Positions 17,727 through 26,624 are shown, counted from the first letter of the stretch. The stretch is DNA of 64,000 nucleotides from Bacillus sp. HF117_J1_D (GCA_009928435.1 JAABNQ010000009.1:1-64000), one strand, 5' to 3'. The notes: generated from the letters alone by a model not told the origin. A program made the numbers and translations.

Positions 17727-17780
17727 TTAAGGAGATGTTAAGGTAAGGTTTCCTCTAACTTAAGGTAGGCAATTTATAAT
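17727..17780 (+). promoter_or_regulatory. Phased TTAAGG boxes and -10 of the ABC exporter operon
   Basis: TTAAGG occurs at 17727, 17738 and 17760 in the same orientation, spaced 11 and 22 bases, so all lie on one helix face; the last two extend to TTAAGGTA. A TATAAT follows at 17775-17780, but the -35 position (17752-17757) has no consensus. This is the layout of a promoter activated by an OmpR-type regulator bound to direct repeats; the adjacent regulator gene is the natural candidate. Confidence 0.6.
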
Positions 17781-17820
17781 TGATATTAGGTTGATAAACG
17801 TAAGAAGGGGGAAACAAAGT

Positions 17821-18510
17821 ATGTATGTCATTGGTAAAAGAGAATTTTTCAGTTTGTTTAAAAGCATTAAATCCATTTTGATCATTGGGATTTTATTATT
17901 AACCTCCTATTATTCAGCCAAGTTTTCATATGTATTAATGAGTTTGATAGAATTGACAGCTAGTGAAAAAGAACAAATTCATACAGTTGGCCTACTCACT
18001 CTACTTTTTTTATTTGGACAGTTATTTGTTATGGGTTTATCCCATGATTGTATGAATAGAGAAATGCATGAACGAACCATACGTTTCTTGGTAACCAGAA
18101 CATCGAGATCAAGCATTCTATATGGAAAGTTTGTCGGAATTGTACTCTTTTGGTTTGTTTGTGTGGCGGTCTCGTTCATGATCATCAGTATTTTTGCTAA
18201 ACAGTTCGCTGTCTTTATTTTTCTTCAAATCATGACTTTATTAATTTACCAAATTGCATTGACTATTTTGCTTTCGATTCTTATCCCGAAGCCGGGAATT
18301 ACTATGTTTCTTGGAACGATTATTGGTCTTGCCTTTCCGATTTTTGGATTATGGGTATCATTTACATCAAATGTATGGATAAGCTGGGTGAAATTTATTA
18401 CACCTTTTTATTATGTAGAACGTGATGACTATACGTTGGTTGTAATATTACTTTTTGCGGGTTTGATGCTGTTTATCGCAAATCTGATATTCAAAAGGAG
18501 AGAATGCTAA
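17821..18510 (+). CDS. ABC-2 type exporter, permease subunit
   Basis: A 229-residue membrane protein with about six hydrophobic segments, starting MYVIGKREFFSLFKSIKSIL. The pattern fits ABC-2 family permeases of drug, lantibiotic or peptide exporters. ATG 17821 is chosen because GAAGGGGG lies about 9 bases upstream; an in-frame TTG at 17791 would place that site inside the gene. The stop overlaps the ATG of the ATPase gene (TAATG). The substrate is not deducible; an envelope-stress or bacteriocin-resistance role is suggested by the two-component genes and by ydbST downstream. Confidence 0.85.
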   Translation: MYVIGKREFFSLFKSIKSILIIGILLLTSYYSAKFSYVLMSLIELTASEKEQIHTVGLLTLLFLFGQLFVMGLSHDCMNREMHERTIRFLVTRTSRSSILYGKFVGIVLFWFVCVAVSFMIISIFAKQFAVFIFLQIMTLLIYQIALTILLSILIPKPGITMFLGTIIGLAFPIFGLWVSFTSNVWISWVKFITPFYYVERDDYTLVVILLFAGLMLFIANLIFKRREC

Positions 18511-19415
18511 TGAGTGCCATTGAAACGAAGAACCTGCAGAAATCATATGGAGTAGTTCCAGTCGTACAAGGAATTGATTTAGTAGTAGGAAAAGGAGAGG
18601 TCTTTGGTTTTCTTGGCCGGAACGATGCTGGAAAATCTACGTTTATCAATATGTTGACCGATATTATTCAACCAAGTTCCGGGACATACTCGCTTTTGGG
18701 AGTACAGGGGCCCAATGATCAAATAAAGAAGCGAATTGGTGTAATGCCCGATTACTCCACATTTTATAGTTCTTTAACAGCTATGGATCATTTGACATTC
18801 TTATCTGCTCTTTCGGGGAAGCCTGCAGATAAACACCGTTGCCTGGAAGTCTTGCGATTGGTTGGATTAGCGGAACATTCGAAGGTAAAAACCTCTAAAT
18901 TCTCATTCGGCATGAAAAAGAAGCTTGGGATAGCGCAAGCAATCATCCATGATCCAGAATTGATTTTTCTTGATGAACCAACTTCCGGTTTGGATGCAGA
19001 ATCCGCCATTCATATTCATAAATTGATTGATAATCTGCAAAAACGGGGGAAAACGGTCTTTATGACATCTCATAATTTAGACGAAGTCGAGAAAATCTGC
19101 ACACGAATTGCTATAATGAGAGATGGCAAAGTAGTTAAGATCGGCACAATGGCTGAGCTTAGATCCTTCTATCGGTCAACACTTATAGTAAAATTAAAGC
19201 ACTCTCCAATCCCTAAAGCAGAAGAGTTGACACTCACCCAATGGCTGCACACAGCAGGAACAAATTTAGATATGCAAGAGCCATATGTAACCATAACGCT
19301 TGAAAACGAGAAAAAAATTGCTGAAGTTATACGAGCATTTAGCCAATATAAAATAGACGTTTACCGTGTCGAGGTGGACGAACCTTCTCTTGAAGAAATA
19401 TTTTTAGATGAATAA
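18510..19415 (+). CDS. ABC-2 type exporter, ATPase subunit with altered Walker A
   Basis: A 301-residue ABC ATPase: Walker A region GRNDAGKST at about 36-44, signature KFSFGMKKKLG, Walker B LIFLDEPTSGLD and switch MTSHNLDEVE. The usual GPNGAGKST has Asp in place of the second Gly, a position rarely changed; the essential GKST remains, so activity may be reduced rather than lost. The C-terminal extension (about 220-301) is common in CcmA/drug-export ATPases. ATG 18510 is preferred over ATG 18504 because GGAG lies 9 bases before it. It is coupled to the permease. Confidence 0.87.
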   Translation: MSAIETKNLQKSYGVVPVVQGIDLVVGKGEVFGFLGRNDAGKSTFINMLTDIIQPSSGTYSLLGVQGPNDQIKKRIGVMPDYSTFYSSLTAMDHLTFLSALSGKPADKHRCLEVLRLVGLAEHSKVKTSKFSFGMKKKLGIAQAIIHDPELIFLDEPTSGLDAESAIHIHKLIDNLQKRGKTVFMTSHNLDEVEKICTRIAIMRDGKVVKIGTMAELRSFYRSTLIVKLKHSPIPKAEELTLTQWLHTAGTNLDMQEPYVTITLENEKKIAEVIRAFSQYKIDVYRVEVDEPSLEEIFLDE

Positions 19416-19451
19416 TAGAAAGTGTTAATACAAACAAGGTGGTGATTTCCA

Positions 19452-19934
19452 ATGAATGCTCCTCAGCAACGTTTATCAAAGAACGCAATCAAAGTTTGGC
19501 TCATCAGTGACACAATTGGGAATATCATCGGTCTCATCATCCTAAGTGTCTTATTTTACCTTGATTTTTATTTTTCTTGGAAAGAGTGGATTGAATGGAT
19601 ACTGATAGGGATTACAGCGTTAGCTATAATCGGTGGAATTTGGTCATTCATTCATCCCTTTTTACTTTATAAAAATTGGCGTTACGATGTAAATGAAGAA
19701 TATTTGCAATTAAAATTTGGCGCACTCAATGAAACGCATGAACTTGTCCCAATGACAAAAATCCAATCGGTTGCAACCGAGCAGGGGCCGCTTCTTCGAA
19801 AGTATGGACTCTGCTCCGTGTCAATTGAAACAATGGGATCTTCTCACTCCATACCCGCCCTTCCAAAAGAGGTGGCTATTGAGTTGAGGAACCAAATCGC
19901 TCAATACGCGAAAATCAAGGAAGTGGAGCAATGA
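19452..19934 (+). CDS. ydbS: PH-domain membrane protein YdbS-like
   Basis: A 160-residue protein with two adjacent membrane helices (about 22-43 and 50-70) and a bacterial PH-like (bPH2/DUF304) domain containing YDVNEEYLQLKFGALNETHE. Size and pairing with a ydbT-like gene match B. subtilis YdbS. The ydbST pair there belongs to the sigma-W regulon and contributes to resistance to antimicrobial compounds made by other bacilli. AAGGTGGTGA precedes the ATG. It starts 36 bases after the exporter ATPase and overlaps ydbT by 4 bases, so exporter and PH proteins are probably one operon. Confidence 0.85.
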   Translation: MNAPQQRLSKNAIKVWLISDTIGNIIGLIILSVLFYLDFYFSWKEWIEWILIGITALAIIGGIWSFIHPFLLYKNWRYDVNEEYLQLKFGALNETHELVPMTKIQSVATEQGPLLRKYGLCSVSIETMGSSHSIPALPKEVAIELRNQIAQYAKIKEVEQ

Positions 19935-21472
19935 CAAGGATCAAACGTTATTCTCCACTTGTAATGCTTTTTGGTTTAGGTAAATTAGTCAGAAATTCCT
20001 TTTTCTTTGTGATTTACTTATACGTGATAAAGGCGGGATCTACATCAGTTTTCATAAAATATGGCCGAATGGTTTTCTTGTTCGTAGTTGGATGGACTTT
20101 TGTATCAATCATCTATAAATGGTTCACCCACAAATACGAACTTGATCATCAATCTTTTCATCTTTATAAAGGACTTTTCAGCAAATCTGAACAAACTATT
20201 CCTTTTTCTAAAATTCAGAATGTTAATCGTCATACAACGATTTTCCATCGTATGTTTAAAATGACCTCTATTCATTTCGAAACTGGGGTACAAGATGAGG
20301 GTGCAACGATAAAATTCGATGTAATTTCGCAAACAGAAGCCGAACGGATGGAGGCATACGTGAAAAATGCCAGTCGGAGTAAACCCGCGGGTTTGAGGCA
20401 TGAAGTTCATGACGAAGGGCTTAAAGATGAGCAACAGGATCGTACATCCGAAAATCCAGGAGTTGTAATTCCACAGGAGGATCCGAATCGAACCATTCAT
20501 TTCGAGTCAACGAAGAAGGATATCTTCAAAGCTTCCTTTACATCCTTTAGTTTTTTAGCTCTTATACCTTTAATTGGTTCACTTTATTATAAAGTCGATG
20601 AAATTTTTCATTTGGAGGATGCTACAGGGGGGTTATTCAAACAGCTGATTAGCTCATGGTGGATGATGACCATCCTTGTTACCGTGATTGTTATAGCTTC
20701 CGCAGCCTTTGGAATCATGAGAACGTATTTAAAATATGGGAAATATAAAATATCCTCAGATTTAAGTCACATCTATATTACTAGAGGTATTATCGATGAA
20801 ACATCCTTCTCCATTTCAAAAGAAAAAGTGCAGGCAATTGAAATTAAGCAGTCGATGATCAAAAGGTTACTAGGGCTTGCCGAAGTGAAGCTAAGAAGTG
20901 CAGGTAGCCTAAGTTTGGGAGAAGAAACGCTTGAAATCAATACACTATATCCTTTTCTGCCGGTGAATAAAGCGTATGAAATGGTTTCAGACATTTTGCC
21001 ATCATATACGATTACTCAGGAAATGATTCGTCTTCCGAAAAGCTCCCTTTGGGTACGCATACTGTCCCCAAGCTGGTTCTGGCTTATTGCTACAATTGTT
21101 TTATATTATTTTAAGCCAGTTATTTGGAAAGTGGAACAGACATGGATCGTTCTGTCAGCTGCTCTTCTGGTTTGTATTCTACTAGCAAGATTGTTAGATT
21201 TTTTCCATACCAGTTACGTCATGAATGGACAATTTATTCAATTTAAAACAGGTGCATTCACAACCTCTCTATTCGTTTCTAAACGAGAAAAAGTGATCGA
21301 AGTAAAGATGACTCGAAACATTGTTCAAAAATGGCTTGGCCTCGCGTCAATAGAAACTATTAATAGAGGAAAGCCAGTGCATCATTCAAGCATAGACGAC
21401 GTACCAGTTGAACTGGCGAATTCATTTCTCCAGTGGTATGCGAACCGTAAAAATGACATTAGAGTTGAATAA
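19931..21472 (+). CDS. ydbT: PH-domain membrane protein YdbT-like
   Basis: A 513-residue membrane protein with several helix pairs and repeated bPH2 domains, each with an FSKIQNVN or SKEKVQAIEIKQ-type core; three such units are visible (near 70-135, 270-340 and 430-500). This matches YdbT. A hydrophilic stretch (about 148-190) separates the first unit from the rest. It overlaps ydbS by 4 bases (ATGA). Probable role: envelope protection against membrane-active compounds together with YdbS. The mechanism is unknown. Confidence 0.85.
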   Translation: MTRIKRYSPLVMLFGLGKLVRNSFFFVIYLYVIKAGSTSVFIKYGRMVFLFVVGWTFVSIIYKWFTHKYELDHQSFHLYKGLFSKSEQTIPFSKIQNVNRHTTIFHRMFKMTSIHFETGVQDEGATIKFDVISQTEAERMEAYVKNASRSKPAGLRHEVHDEGLKDEQQDRTSENPGVVIPQEDPNRTIHFESTKKDIFKASFTSFSFLALIPLIGSLYYKVDEIFHLEDATGGLFKQLISSWWMMTILVTVIVIASAAFGIMRTYLKYGKYKISSDLSHIYITRGIIDETSFSISKEKVQAIEIKQSMIKRLLGLAEVKLRSAGSLSLGEETLEINTLYPFLPVNKAYEMVSDILPSYTITQEMIRLPKSSLWVRILSPSWFWLIATIVLYYFKPVIWKVEQTWIVLSAALLVCILLARLLDFFHTSYVMNGQFIQFKTGAFTTSLFVSKREKVIEVKMTRNIVQKWLGLASIETINRGKPVHHSSIDDVPVELANSFLQWYANRKNDIRVE

Positions 21473-21495
21473 AGTTAAGGGCCTGTTTTTGGTTC

Positions 21496-21547
21496 GGGGT
21501 CTGACCCCCACCACGTTAATGCATTAAAGCGGTGGGGGTCAGACCCC
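21496..21547. repeat. 52-nt near-perfect palindrome
   Basis: Two 17-nt arms, GGGGTCTGACCCCCACC at 21496-21512 and its exact reverse complement at 21531-21547, flank a centre containing the palindrome TTAATGCATTAA. Each arm also begins with its own palindrome (GGGGTC-T-GACCCC). There is no T tract, so it is not a standard terminator. It looks like a REP-like or mobile hairpin element. Confidence 0.85.
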
Positions 21548-21598
21548 TTTCCCCGACCCCTTTCCCAGATTAAAGGGACAGTAATTTCCAAAAGGACA

Positions 21599-21638
21599 TA
21601 AAAACAGCCCCTTCTCATCCAATGTGAGAAAGGGCTGT
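21599..21638 (-). terminator. Terminator after rpsI
   Basis: The stem ACAGCCCTTTCTCA with TGAGAAGGGGCTGT (one mismatch) around a 7-base loop is followed on the minus strand by TTTTT, 25 bases after the rpsI stop. Confidence 0.88.
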
Positions 21639-21662
21639 AACCCAATGGTAGTACCAAGGGGT

Positions 21663-22055
21663 TTAGCGTTTCGAAAATTGCGGTGCTCTGCGCGCGCCTT
21701 TAAGACCGTATTTCTTACGTTCTTTCATACGTGGGTCACGTGTTAAGAGACCTGCACGCTTAAGTGGTGCGCGGTATTCAGGGTCAGCTTCAAGCAACGC
21801 ACGAGCGATGCCGTGGCGGATTGCGCCTGCTTGACCAGTATAGCCGCCGCCTTGAACGTTTACCAATACGTCATAGTTGCCTAGAGTTTCAGTAGCAGCA
21901 AGTGGCTGCTTGATTACTTCGCGTAAAGCTGCGAATGGGATGTAGTCTTCTACTTCACGATTATTAATAACGATACGGCCTTCGCCAGGTACTAAACGTA
22001 CACGGGCTACGGAGCTTTTACGACGGCCTGTACCATAATATTGAACTTGTGCCAT
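21663..22055 (-). CDS. rpsI: 30S ribosomal protein S9
   Basis: A 130-residue S9 with the family N-terminus [16 protein letters not shown] and the basic C-terminal tail RRAPQFSKR that reaches the P-site tRNA. Length equals B. subtilis S9. It lies 18 bases downstream of rplM in the conserved rplM-rpsI operon and is followed by a terminator. Confidence 0.98.
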   Translation of the reverse strand: MAQVQYYGTGRRKSSVARVRLVPGEGRIVINNREVEDYIPFAALREVIKQPLAATETLGNYDVLVNVQGGGYTGQAGAIRHGIARALLEADPEYRAPLKRAGLLTRDPRMKERKKYGLKGARRAPQFSKR

Positions 22056-22073
22056 TGTTATCCTCCTTTTAAA

Positions 22074-22511
22074 TTACCCGCGAAGTTCGTACACTTCCGG
22101 TTGTTGTGCTTGATGCGGATGCTCTGCTCCAGCATAGACATTCAGTTTTCTGTACATTTGGCGTCCCAAAGGTCCTTTTGGAAGCATGCCTTTGATCGCA
22201 AGCTCGATCATTTTTTCAGGTCGTTTTGCTCTCATTTCAGCAGCATTTGTCGCTTTGATTCCGCCAGCATAGCCTGAGTGGCGATAGTACATTTTGTCTT
22301 GAAGCTTGTTACCTGTTAATTCGATTTTCGCTGCATTCACGATGATTACGTGATCGCCTGTATCAACATTCGGCGTATAAGTCGGTTTATGTTTACCGCG
22401 CAAAAGTGTTGCAACTTCAGTTGCAAGGCGGCCAAGTGTTTTGCCTTCAGCGTCAACGACGTACCATTTACGATTGATGTCACCGGCTTTAGCCATATAC
22501 GTAGTACGCAT
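22074..22511 (-). CDS. rplM: 50S ribosomal protein L13
   Basis: A 145-residue L13 with [20 protein letters not shown] and [19 protein letters not shown], same length as in B. subtilis. It has GGGAGG before the ATG. A sigma-A promoter and a structured leader lie immediately upstream; truA is upstream but separated by a long repeat region. Confidence 0.98.
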   Translation of the reverse strand: MRTTYMAKAGDINRKWYVVDAEGKTLGRLATEVATLLRGKHKPTYTPNVDTGDHVIIVNAAKIELTGNKLQDKMYYRHSGYAGGIKATNAAEMRAKRPEKMIELAIKGMLPKGPLGRQMYRKLNVYAGAEHPHQAQQPEVYELRG

Positions 22512-22615
22512 TTGTTACCCTCCCAAATGAATTAAAAAGTTCACATTCGTCGTATTTTTATTTTTCATCACAATAAGTTTCCGGGGCTTATCGTGGAGAT
22601 ATAAAAATAATACCA
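22512..22615 (-). ncRNA. Probable L13 leader of rplM-rpsI
   Basis: The roughly 100-nt 5' leader contains an inner hairpin (ATAAG with CTTAT). On either side are AU-rich segments that can pair (GTATTATTTTTAT near its 5' end with AAAAATAAAAATAC further down). Autoregulatory L13 leaders are known at this position in Bacilli. I compared it only by position and pairing, not with the Rfam model. Confidence 0.5.
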
Positions 22616-22621
22616 TCTGAT

Positions 22622-22650
22622 ATTTTATCCTCTTTGACAAGTAAAGTCAA
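22622..22650 (-). promoter_or_regulatory. Sigma-A promoter of rplM-rpsI
   Basis: TTGACT (22650-22645), a 17-base spacer and TAAAAT (22627-22622) on the minus strand. The predicted start is about 105 bases before the rplM ATG. Confidence 0.75.
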
Positions 22651-22769
22651 GGAATTTTTGAACACCTGGCATGGTTGTCAGAGACAATTTTATCTACTAA
22701 CCGGTCCGTTTTACCCGGCGCTAAAAAACTAGCCGATTGATCCAATAACTATCAGGCTTTTAAGAATTA

Positions 22770-23128
22770 CTAGCCAAGCTCTCAGCCTTACTGTCCGACT
22801 TCTCTATTTACTGTCCAAACTCTAAGCTTTACTGTCCGGTTTCTCTATTTACTGTCCAAACTCTAAGCCTTACTGTCCGGTTTCTCTTTTTACTGTCCAA
22901 ACTCTCGGCCTTACTGTCCGGTTTCCCTATTTACTAGCCAAACTCTAAGCCTTACTGTCCGGTTTCTCTTTTTACTGTCCAAACTCTAAGCCTTACTGTC
23001 CGATTTCTCTTTTTACTGTCCAAACTCTAAGCTTTACTGTCCGGTTTCTCTTTTTACTGTCCAAGCTCTCAGCCTTACTGTCCAGTTTCCCTATTTACTA
23101 GCCAAGCCCTCAGCTTTACTGTCCAGAT
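22770..23128. repeat. 41-bp tandem repeat array, 8 full units plus a partial ninth
   Basis: The unit is 41 bp, in two halves that each begin near TTACTGTCC: one runs on to AACTCTAAGCC, the other to GGTTTCTCTTTT. Eight contiguous units fill 22770-23097 and a degenerate ninth continues to about 23128. Units differ at a few positions, notably CTGTCC or CTAGCC at the unit start. There are no unique spacers and no long open frame (41 is not a multiple of three). The array lies between the truA stop and the rplM promoter. Confidence 0.95.
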
Positions 23129-23156
23129 TACCAAATTTCCTCCCCCGGCCAGCGCA

Positions 23157-23897
23157 TTATTCGTAATAAACTTCCCATAGATACAGACCTTCTGCGGGGG
23201 CTGTCTTGCCCGCCATGGTGCGGTCCTTGGCGGGCAGAATTCCCGGGATGTCGCTGATTTTTATTTTCCCACTTCCGACATCCAGTAAGGTTCCAACGAT
23301 GATTCTGACCATATTGTATAAAAAGCCATCGCCGATGAATGTCAGTTCCAATTCGTTACCGTGATCTTGGATATCCAGTTCAAAAAGGGTTCTCACTCTG
23401 TTATCTGTTTCAGTTTTTGCAGAGCAAAAGCTCGTGAAGTCGTGAGTACCTGTCAAATACTCAGCTGCCTCCCTCATTACCTTCACATCAAAGGTGCCGC
23501 GTACGTGAGCAGCAAAGTGCCGTTTAAAAGGATCTCTTACCAATCCGCCGTATAAAAAGTATTTATACTTTTTCTTCGTTGCATCAAAGCGGGCATGAAA
23601 ATCGGATTCAGCTGTCTCCACACTCAAAAACGAAATGTCGTCTGGAAGAAGGCTATTCAGCGCCTTGATCCATTGTTCACCTGAAAGCCTCAGGGGTGAA
23701 TCAAAATGAATGACTTGCCCGCGAGCATGGACACCGCTATCTGTCCTTCCTGACGCTGTCACGCCAATGACCTCGCCCTTATGCAATTTTTGGAGTACTT
23801 GTTCGATTTCTCCTTGAACCGTCCGCCCCCTCGGTTGAATCTGATAGCCGGAAAAACCGGAGCCGTCATAGGCGACGGCCGCCTTATAACGCTGCAT
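23157..23897 (-). CDS. truA: tRNA pseudouridine(38-40) synthase TruA
   Basis: A 246-residue TruA, which isomerises uridines 38-40 in the tRNA anticodon stem. It has the YDGSGFSGYQIQPRGRTVQG start, the catalytic aspartate in SGRTDSGVHARGQ and the C-terminal FLYNMVRIIVGTLLDVG block. It is the last gene of the ecfA1-ecfA2-ecfT-truA operon, 26 bases after ecfT. Confidence 0.97.
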   Translation of the reverse strand: MQRYKAAVAYDGSGFSGYQIQPRGRTVQGEIEQVLQKLHKGEVIGVTASGRTDSGVHARGQVIHFDSPLRLSGEQWIKALNSLLPDDISFLSVETAESDFHARFDATKKKYKYFLYGGLVRDPFKRHFAAHVRGTFDVKVMREAAEYLTGTHDFTSFCSAKTETDNRVRTLFELDIQDHGNELELTFIGDGFLYNMVRIIVGTLLDVGSGKIKISDIPGILPAKDRTMAGKTAPAEGLYLWEVYYE

Positions 23898-23923
23898 ATC
23901 CTTTTCTCCTCACATGATACCTT

Positions 23924-24721
23924 TTACGCTCTAAACCAAACTAGAACTCCTGTAAGAACGATAAACACAATAACGGCAGCCGTATCGCGTCCTTTCCACT
24001 CAAGCATGCGGTATTTCGTTCGTCCCTCGCCTCCACGGTAGCCCCTTGCCTCCATGGCAGTGGCTAATTCCTCTGCCCTTTTAAAGGAGCTGACAAACAG
24101 CGGAATGAGCAAAGGTACGATGGCTTTAATTCGGTCTTTAATCGGTCCGCTGGAAAACTCCACACCTCTGGCCATTTGCGCTTTCATGATTTTATCTGTC
24201 TCATCCATTAGTGTTGGAATGAAGCGCAGAGAAATAGACATCATCAGCGCCAGCTCATGGACTGGGAATTTGAAACGTTTTAAGGGATTCATCAAGCTTT
24301 CAAGTCCGTCTGTCAAAGTAATCGGCGTTGTTGTTAAAGTCATTAAGGTGGTTACAAATACCAGCAGGAAGAACCGTATGGAGATGAAAATAGCCATTCG
24401 GAGCCCTTCTTCATAAATATGAATCTTGCCGATACTGTAAATAATCTCCCCTTCTTTATTAAAAAACAGCTGTAAAATAAAAGTAAAGATGATCAGGTAA
24501 ATGACTGGCCTCAAACCATTCACCAGAAACTTGATATTCATTTTCGAAAGGAGAATCAGCATGACAACAAAGCCCACTAGTATACTATAAGTCATGATAT
24601 TATTCGCCAAGAATACAATAAGTATAAAACCGAATACAAATGATAGCTTTGCACGAGGATCCATCCGATGAAGGACAGAGTCTCCTGGAATGTAGCGCCC
24701 AAATATCATTTTCTCCATCAT
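23924..24721 (-). CDS. ecfT: Energy-coupling factor transporter transmembrane subunit EcfT
   Basis: A 265-residue membrane subunit of the shared ECF vitamin/metal importer, with about five to six helices and both coupling ARG motifs (QMARGVEF and MEARGYRGG) that contact the two ATPases. It overlaps ecfA2 by 4 bases. No substrate-binding S component is nearby, as expected for a group II ECF module serving many S proteins. Confidence 0.96.
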   Translation of the reverse strand: MMEKMIFGRYIPGDSVLHRMDPRAKLSFVFGFILIVFLANNIMTYSILVGFVVMLILLSKMNIKFLVNGLRPVIYLIIFTFILQLFFNKEGEIIYSIGKIHIYEEGLRMAIFISIRFFLLVFVTTLMTLTTTPITLTDGLESLMNPLKRFKFPVHELALMMSISLRFIPTLMDETDKIMKAQMARGVEFSSGPIKDRIKAIVPLLIPLFVSSFKRAEELATAMEARGYRGGEGRTKYRMLEWKGRDTAAVIVFIVLTGVLVWFRA

Positions 24722-25590
24722 GAGCCGCCACCGCCTTGCTCTTTCAATCTAGCCAAGGCATCGGTTAGTTCCTCTAACGTTAAATAGGTCTCTTCAAGCT
24801 TCAGATTCATCTGCTGTTCAAGCTGATATTGAAATTTGACGACATGGGGAACATCTAATCCTAATTCAAGGAGCTCTGCAGGATTTGAAAAAATACTCTT
24901 GGGATCTCCAATCCTTTGGACCTTTCCCTTATGCATGATGACAATTTCATCCGCGTATTTTGCCGCGTCTTCCATACTATGGGTTACTAAAATGGTAGAC
25001 AGCTTCTCCTTTTTGTGAAGACGGTGAAACATGTCCATAATTTCTGTACGGCCGCGAGGATCAAGTCCTGCTGTCGGTTCGTCCAAAACCAATACATCCG
25101 GTTCCATGGCGAGTACTCCGGCAATAGCTACTCTTCTCATCTGTCCGCCTGACAAATCAAATGGGGACTTCTGAAGAACATCTTCTGGCAGTCCGACTTC
25201 TTTTATAAGTCTCTTGGCTCTTTGCCTTGCTTCCTCTTCAGAAACGCCATAGTTCATTGGACCAAAACATATGTCCTTCTCTACTGTTTCATCAAAAAGC
25301 TGATGCTCTGGAAACTGAAAGACGATGCCGACCTTCTGACGAATGCTGCGAAGGTTTTTCTCTTTCTTCCCGCCTTCAATCGTTCTATCACCAATCATTA
25401 CCCGGCCTTTTGTCGGCCGCAGCAAGGCATTCAAATGCTGGAGGATTGTCGACTTCCCAGAGCCTGTATGCCCGATCAATGCCATAAATACACCTTGTTT
25501 AATGTTCAGATTAACATCTTGGATGGCCAGCCGCTCAAAAGGCGTACCGGCTGAATAGCGGTATTCTACTTCTTGAAATGTAATTTCCAC
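24718..25590 (-). CDS. ecfA2: ECF transporter ATPase EcfA2
   Basis: A 290-residue ATPase with Walker [10 protein letters not shown], signature [13 protein letters not shown], Walker [14 protein letters not shown] and switch VTHSMED. It pairs with EcfA1 to drive EcfT. The start is GTG at 25590, inside the 3' end of ecfA1 (25-base overlap), with GGTGA upstream, so translation is coupled. The tail ends in a Gly-rich EQGGGGS. Confidence 0.95.
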   Translation of the reverse strand: MEITFQEVEYRYSAGTPFERLAIQDVNLNIKQGVFMALIGHTGSGKSTILQHLNALLRPTKGRVMIGDRTIEGGKKEKNLRSIRQKVGIVFQFPEHQLFDETVEKDICFGPMNYGVSEEEARQRAKRLIKEVGLPEDVLQKSPFDLSGGQMRRVAIAGVLAMEPDVLVLDEPTAGLDPRGRTEIMDMFHRLHKKEKLSTILVTHSMEDAAKYADEIVIMHKGKVQRIGDPKSIFSNPAELLELGLDVPHVVKFQYQLEQQMNLKLEETYLTLEELTDALARLKEQGGGGS

Positions 25591-26405
25591 AGATCATTCA
25601 CCAACTCTTTATCTGTCAGGTACATTTTAGGCAAATCTAAGCCTGCATTGCGTAATAGATGGCTCATTTTTACAGGAAATGGGATATCCAGCCCAAGAGT
25701 AATCAATTCCTCTTCCAGTTCAAAAATCTCTTCTGGTTTTCCTTCCTTATATACCTGTCCCTTATTCATGACAATAATTCGATCCGCCCTGGCCGCTTCC
25801 TCCAGATCATGCGTGATCGAGATGACGGTCAGCCCTTGCTCCTCTTTCAGTTCCCTGACGGTCTGCAGTACTTCCTCCCGTCCAAGTGGATCCAACATAG
25901 AAGTTGCTTCATCCAGAATAATCACATTAGGGCGTAATGCTATAACACCTGCAATCGCTACCCTCTGCTTTTGACCGCCGGAAAGATGGTGTGGCTCTTG
26001 GTTAAGAAAATCTTCCATATGAACACGCTCAAGAGCTTCTTTGACACGGCTAACCATGTCATCATGCGGTACTCCGTTATTCTCCAACCCAAAAGCCACA
26101 TCATCTTGTACTGTCGTTCCGACAAACTGGTTGTCCGGGCTTTGGAAAACCATCCCTACCATCCGACGAATATCCCAGATCGCCTCTTCACTTAAAAGAA
26201 GATTCTGAACCTTGACTGTTCCTTGTTCGGGAAACTGTAATCCGTTCAAAATCTTTGCAAGAGTCGACTTTCCTGATCCGTTATGGCCTACTACTGCCAG
26301 CCACTCCCCGTCATCTACTGAAAAAGAAACATCTTTTAAGGCGTACGCCTCCTGTCCATTATAACGGAAGGAAACATCTTCAATGGTAATCACCGGACCG
26401 GCCAT
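25566..26405 (-). CDS. ecfA1: ECF transporter ATPase EcfA1
   Basis: A 279-residue ATPase with Walker [10 protein letters not shown], signature [13 protein letters not shown], Walker [14 protein letters not shown] and switch ITHDLEEA. The DEATSMLD form is typical of EcfA1, in contrast to DEPTAGLD in EcfA2. GAGGAGGAG lies before ATG 26405. It is the first gene of the ECF operon, separated from rplQ by 336 bases that carry terminators and a structured element. Confidence 0.96.
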   Translation of the reverse strand: MAGPVITIEDVSFRYNGQEAYALKDVSFSVDDGEWLAVVGHNGSGKSTLAKILNGLQFPEQGTVKVQNLLLSEEAIWDIRRMVGMVFQSPDNQFVGTTVQDDVAFGLENNGVPHDDMVSRVKEALERVHMEDFLNQEPHHLSGGQKQRVAIAGVIALRPNVIILDEATSMLDPLGREEVLQTVRELKEEQGLTVISITHDLEEAARADRIIVMNKGQVYKEGKPEEIFELEEELITLGLDIPFPVKMSHLLRNAGLDLPKMYLTDKELVNDLWKLHFKK

Positions 26406-26476
26406 CCCTTACTCCTCCTCGTACCTTTGCTTCATTTCCTTGTAACAAGTGTTTGTTAAAAAGTGTTTAGGCTGCC

Positions 26477-26527
26477 AAAAAAGCGGCCACGAAAAGAAGC
26501 TTTTCATAGCCATTTGGGCCGTTTTTT
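26477..26527. terminator. Bidirectional hairpin terminator between rplQ and ecfA1
   Basis: CGGCC (26484-26488) pairs with GGCCG (26517-26521) around an inner GAAAAG-CTTTTC stem. Six A precede and six T follow, so both strands read as a hairpin with a U tract. Confidence 0.7.
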
Positions 26528-26549
26528 GAACTACCTCTATAAATAGAAA

Positions 26550-26624
26550 AAAGCCTGCACCTTACTCCAGGTACCGGACAAACCGGTACCTTGGCCCATG
26601 CGGCTAAGCAGGGGGAGAAGGTGC
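26550..26624 (-). ncRNA. Structured three-way-junction element downstream of rplQ
   Basis: The outer stem GCACCTT (26557-26563) with AAGGTGC (26618-26624) encloses a strong hairpin (CCAGGTACCGG with CCGGTACCTTGG, one bulge) and a small GCC-GGC hairpin. On the minus strand it is followed by GGCTTTTTT. Position after rplQ matches the L17 downstream element described in Bacilli, but the identity was not tested. It may be a 3'-UTR element of rplQ, an attenuator for ecfA1, or both. Confidence 0.5.

Noticed and set aside
22770-23128. Regular repeats that might be a CRISPR array
   Set aside because: The 41-bp units are contiguous with no unique spacers, half-units are related to each other, and no cas genes are nearby.
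26550-26624. T-box riboswitch before ecfA1
   Set aside because: No T-box consensus (the conserved bulge sequence) or specifier loop is visible and the downstream genes are not amino-acid related.
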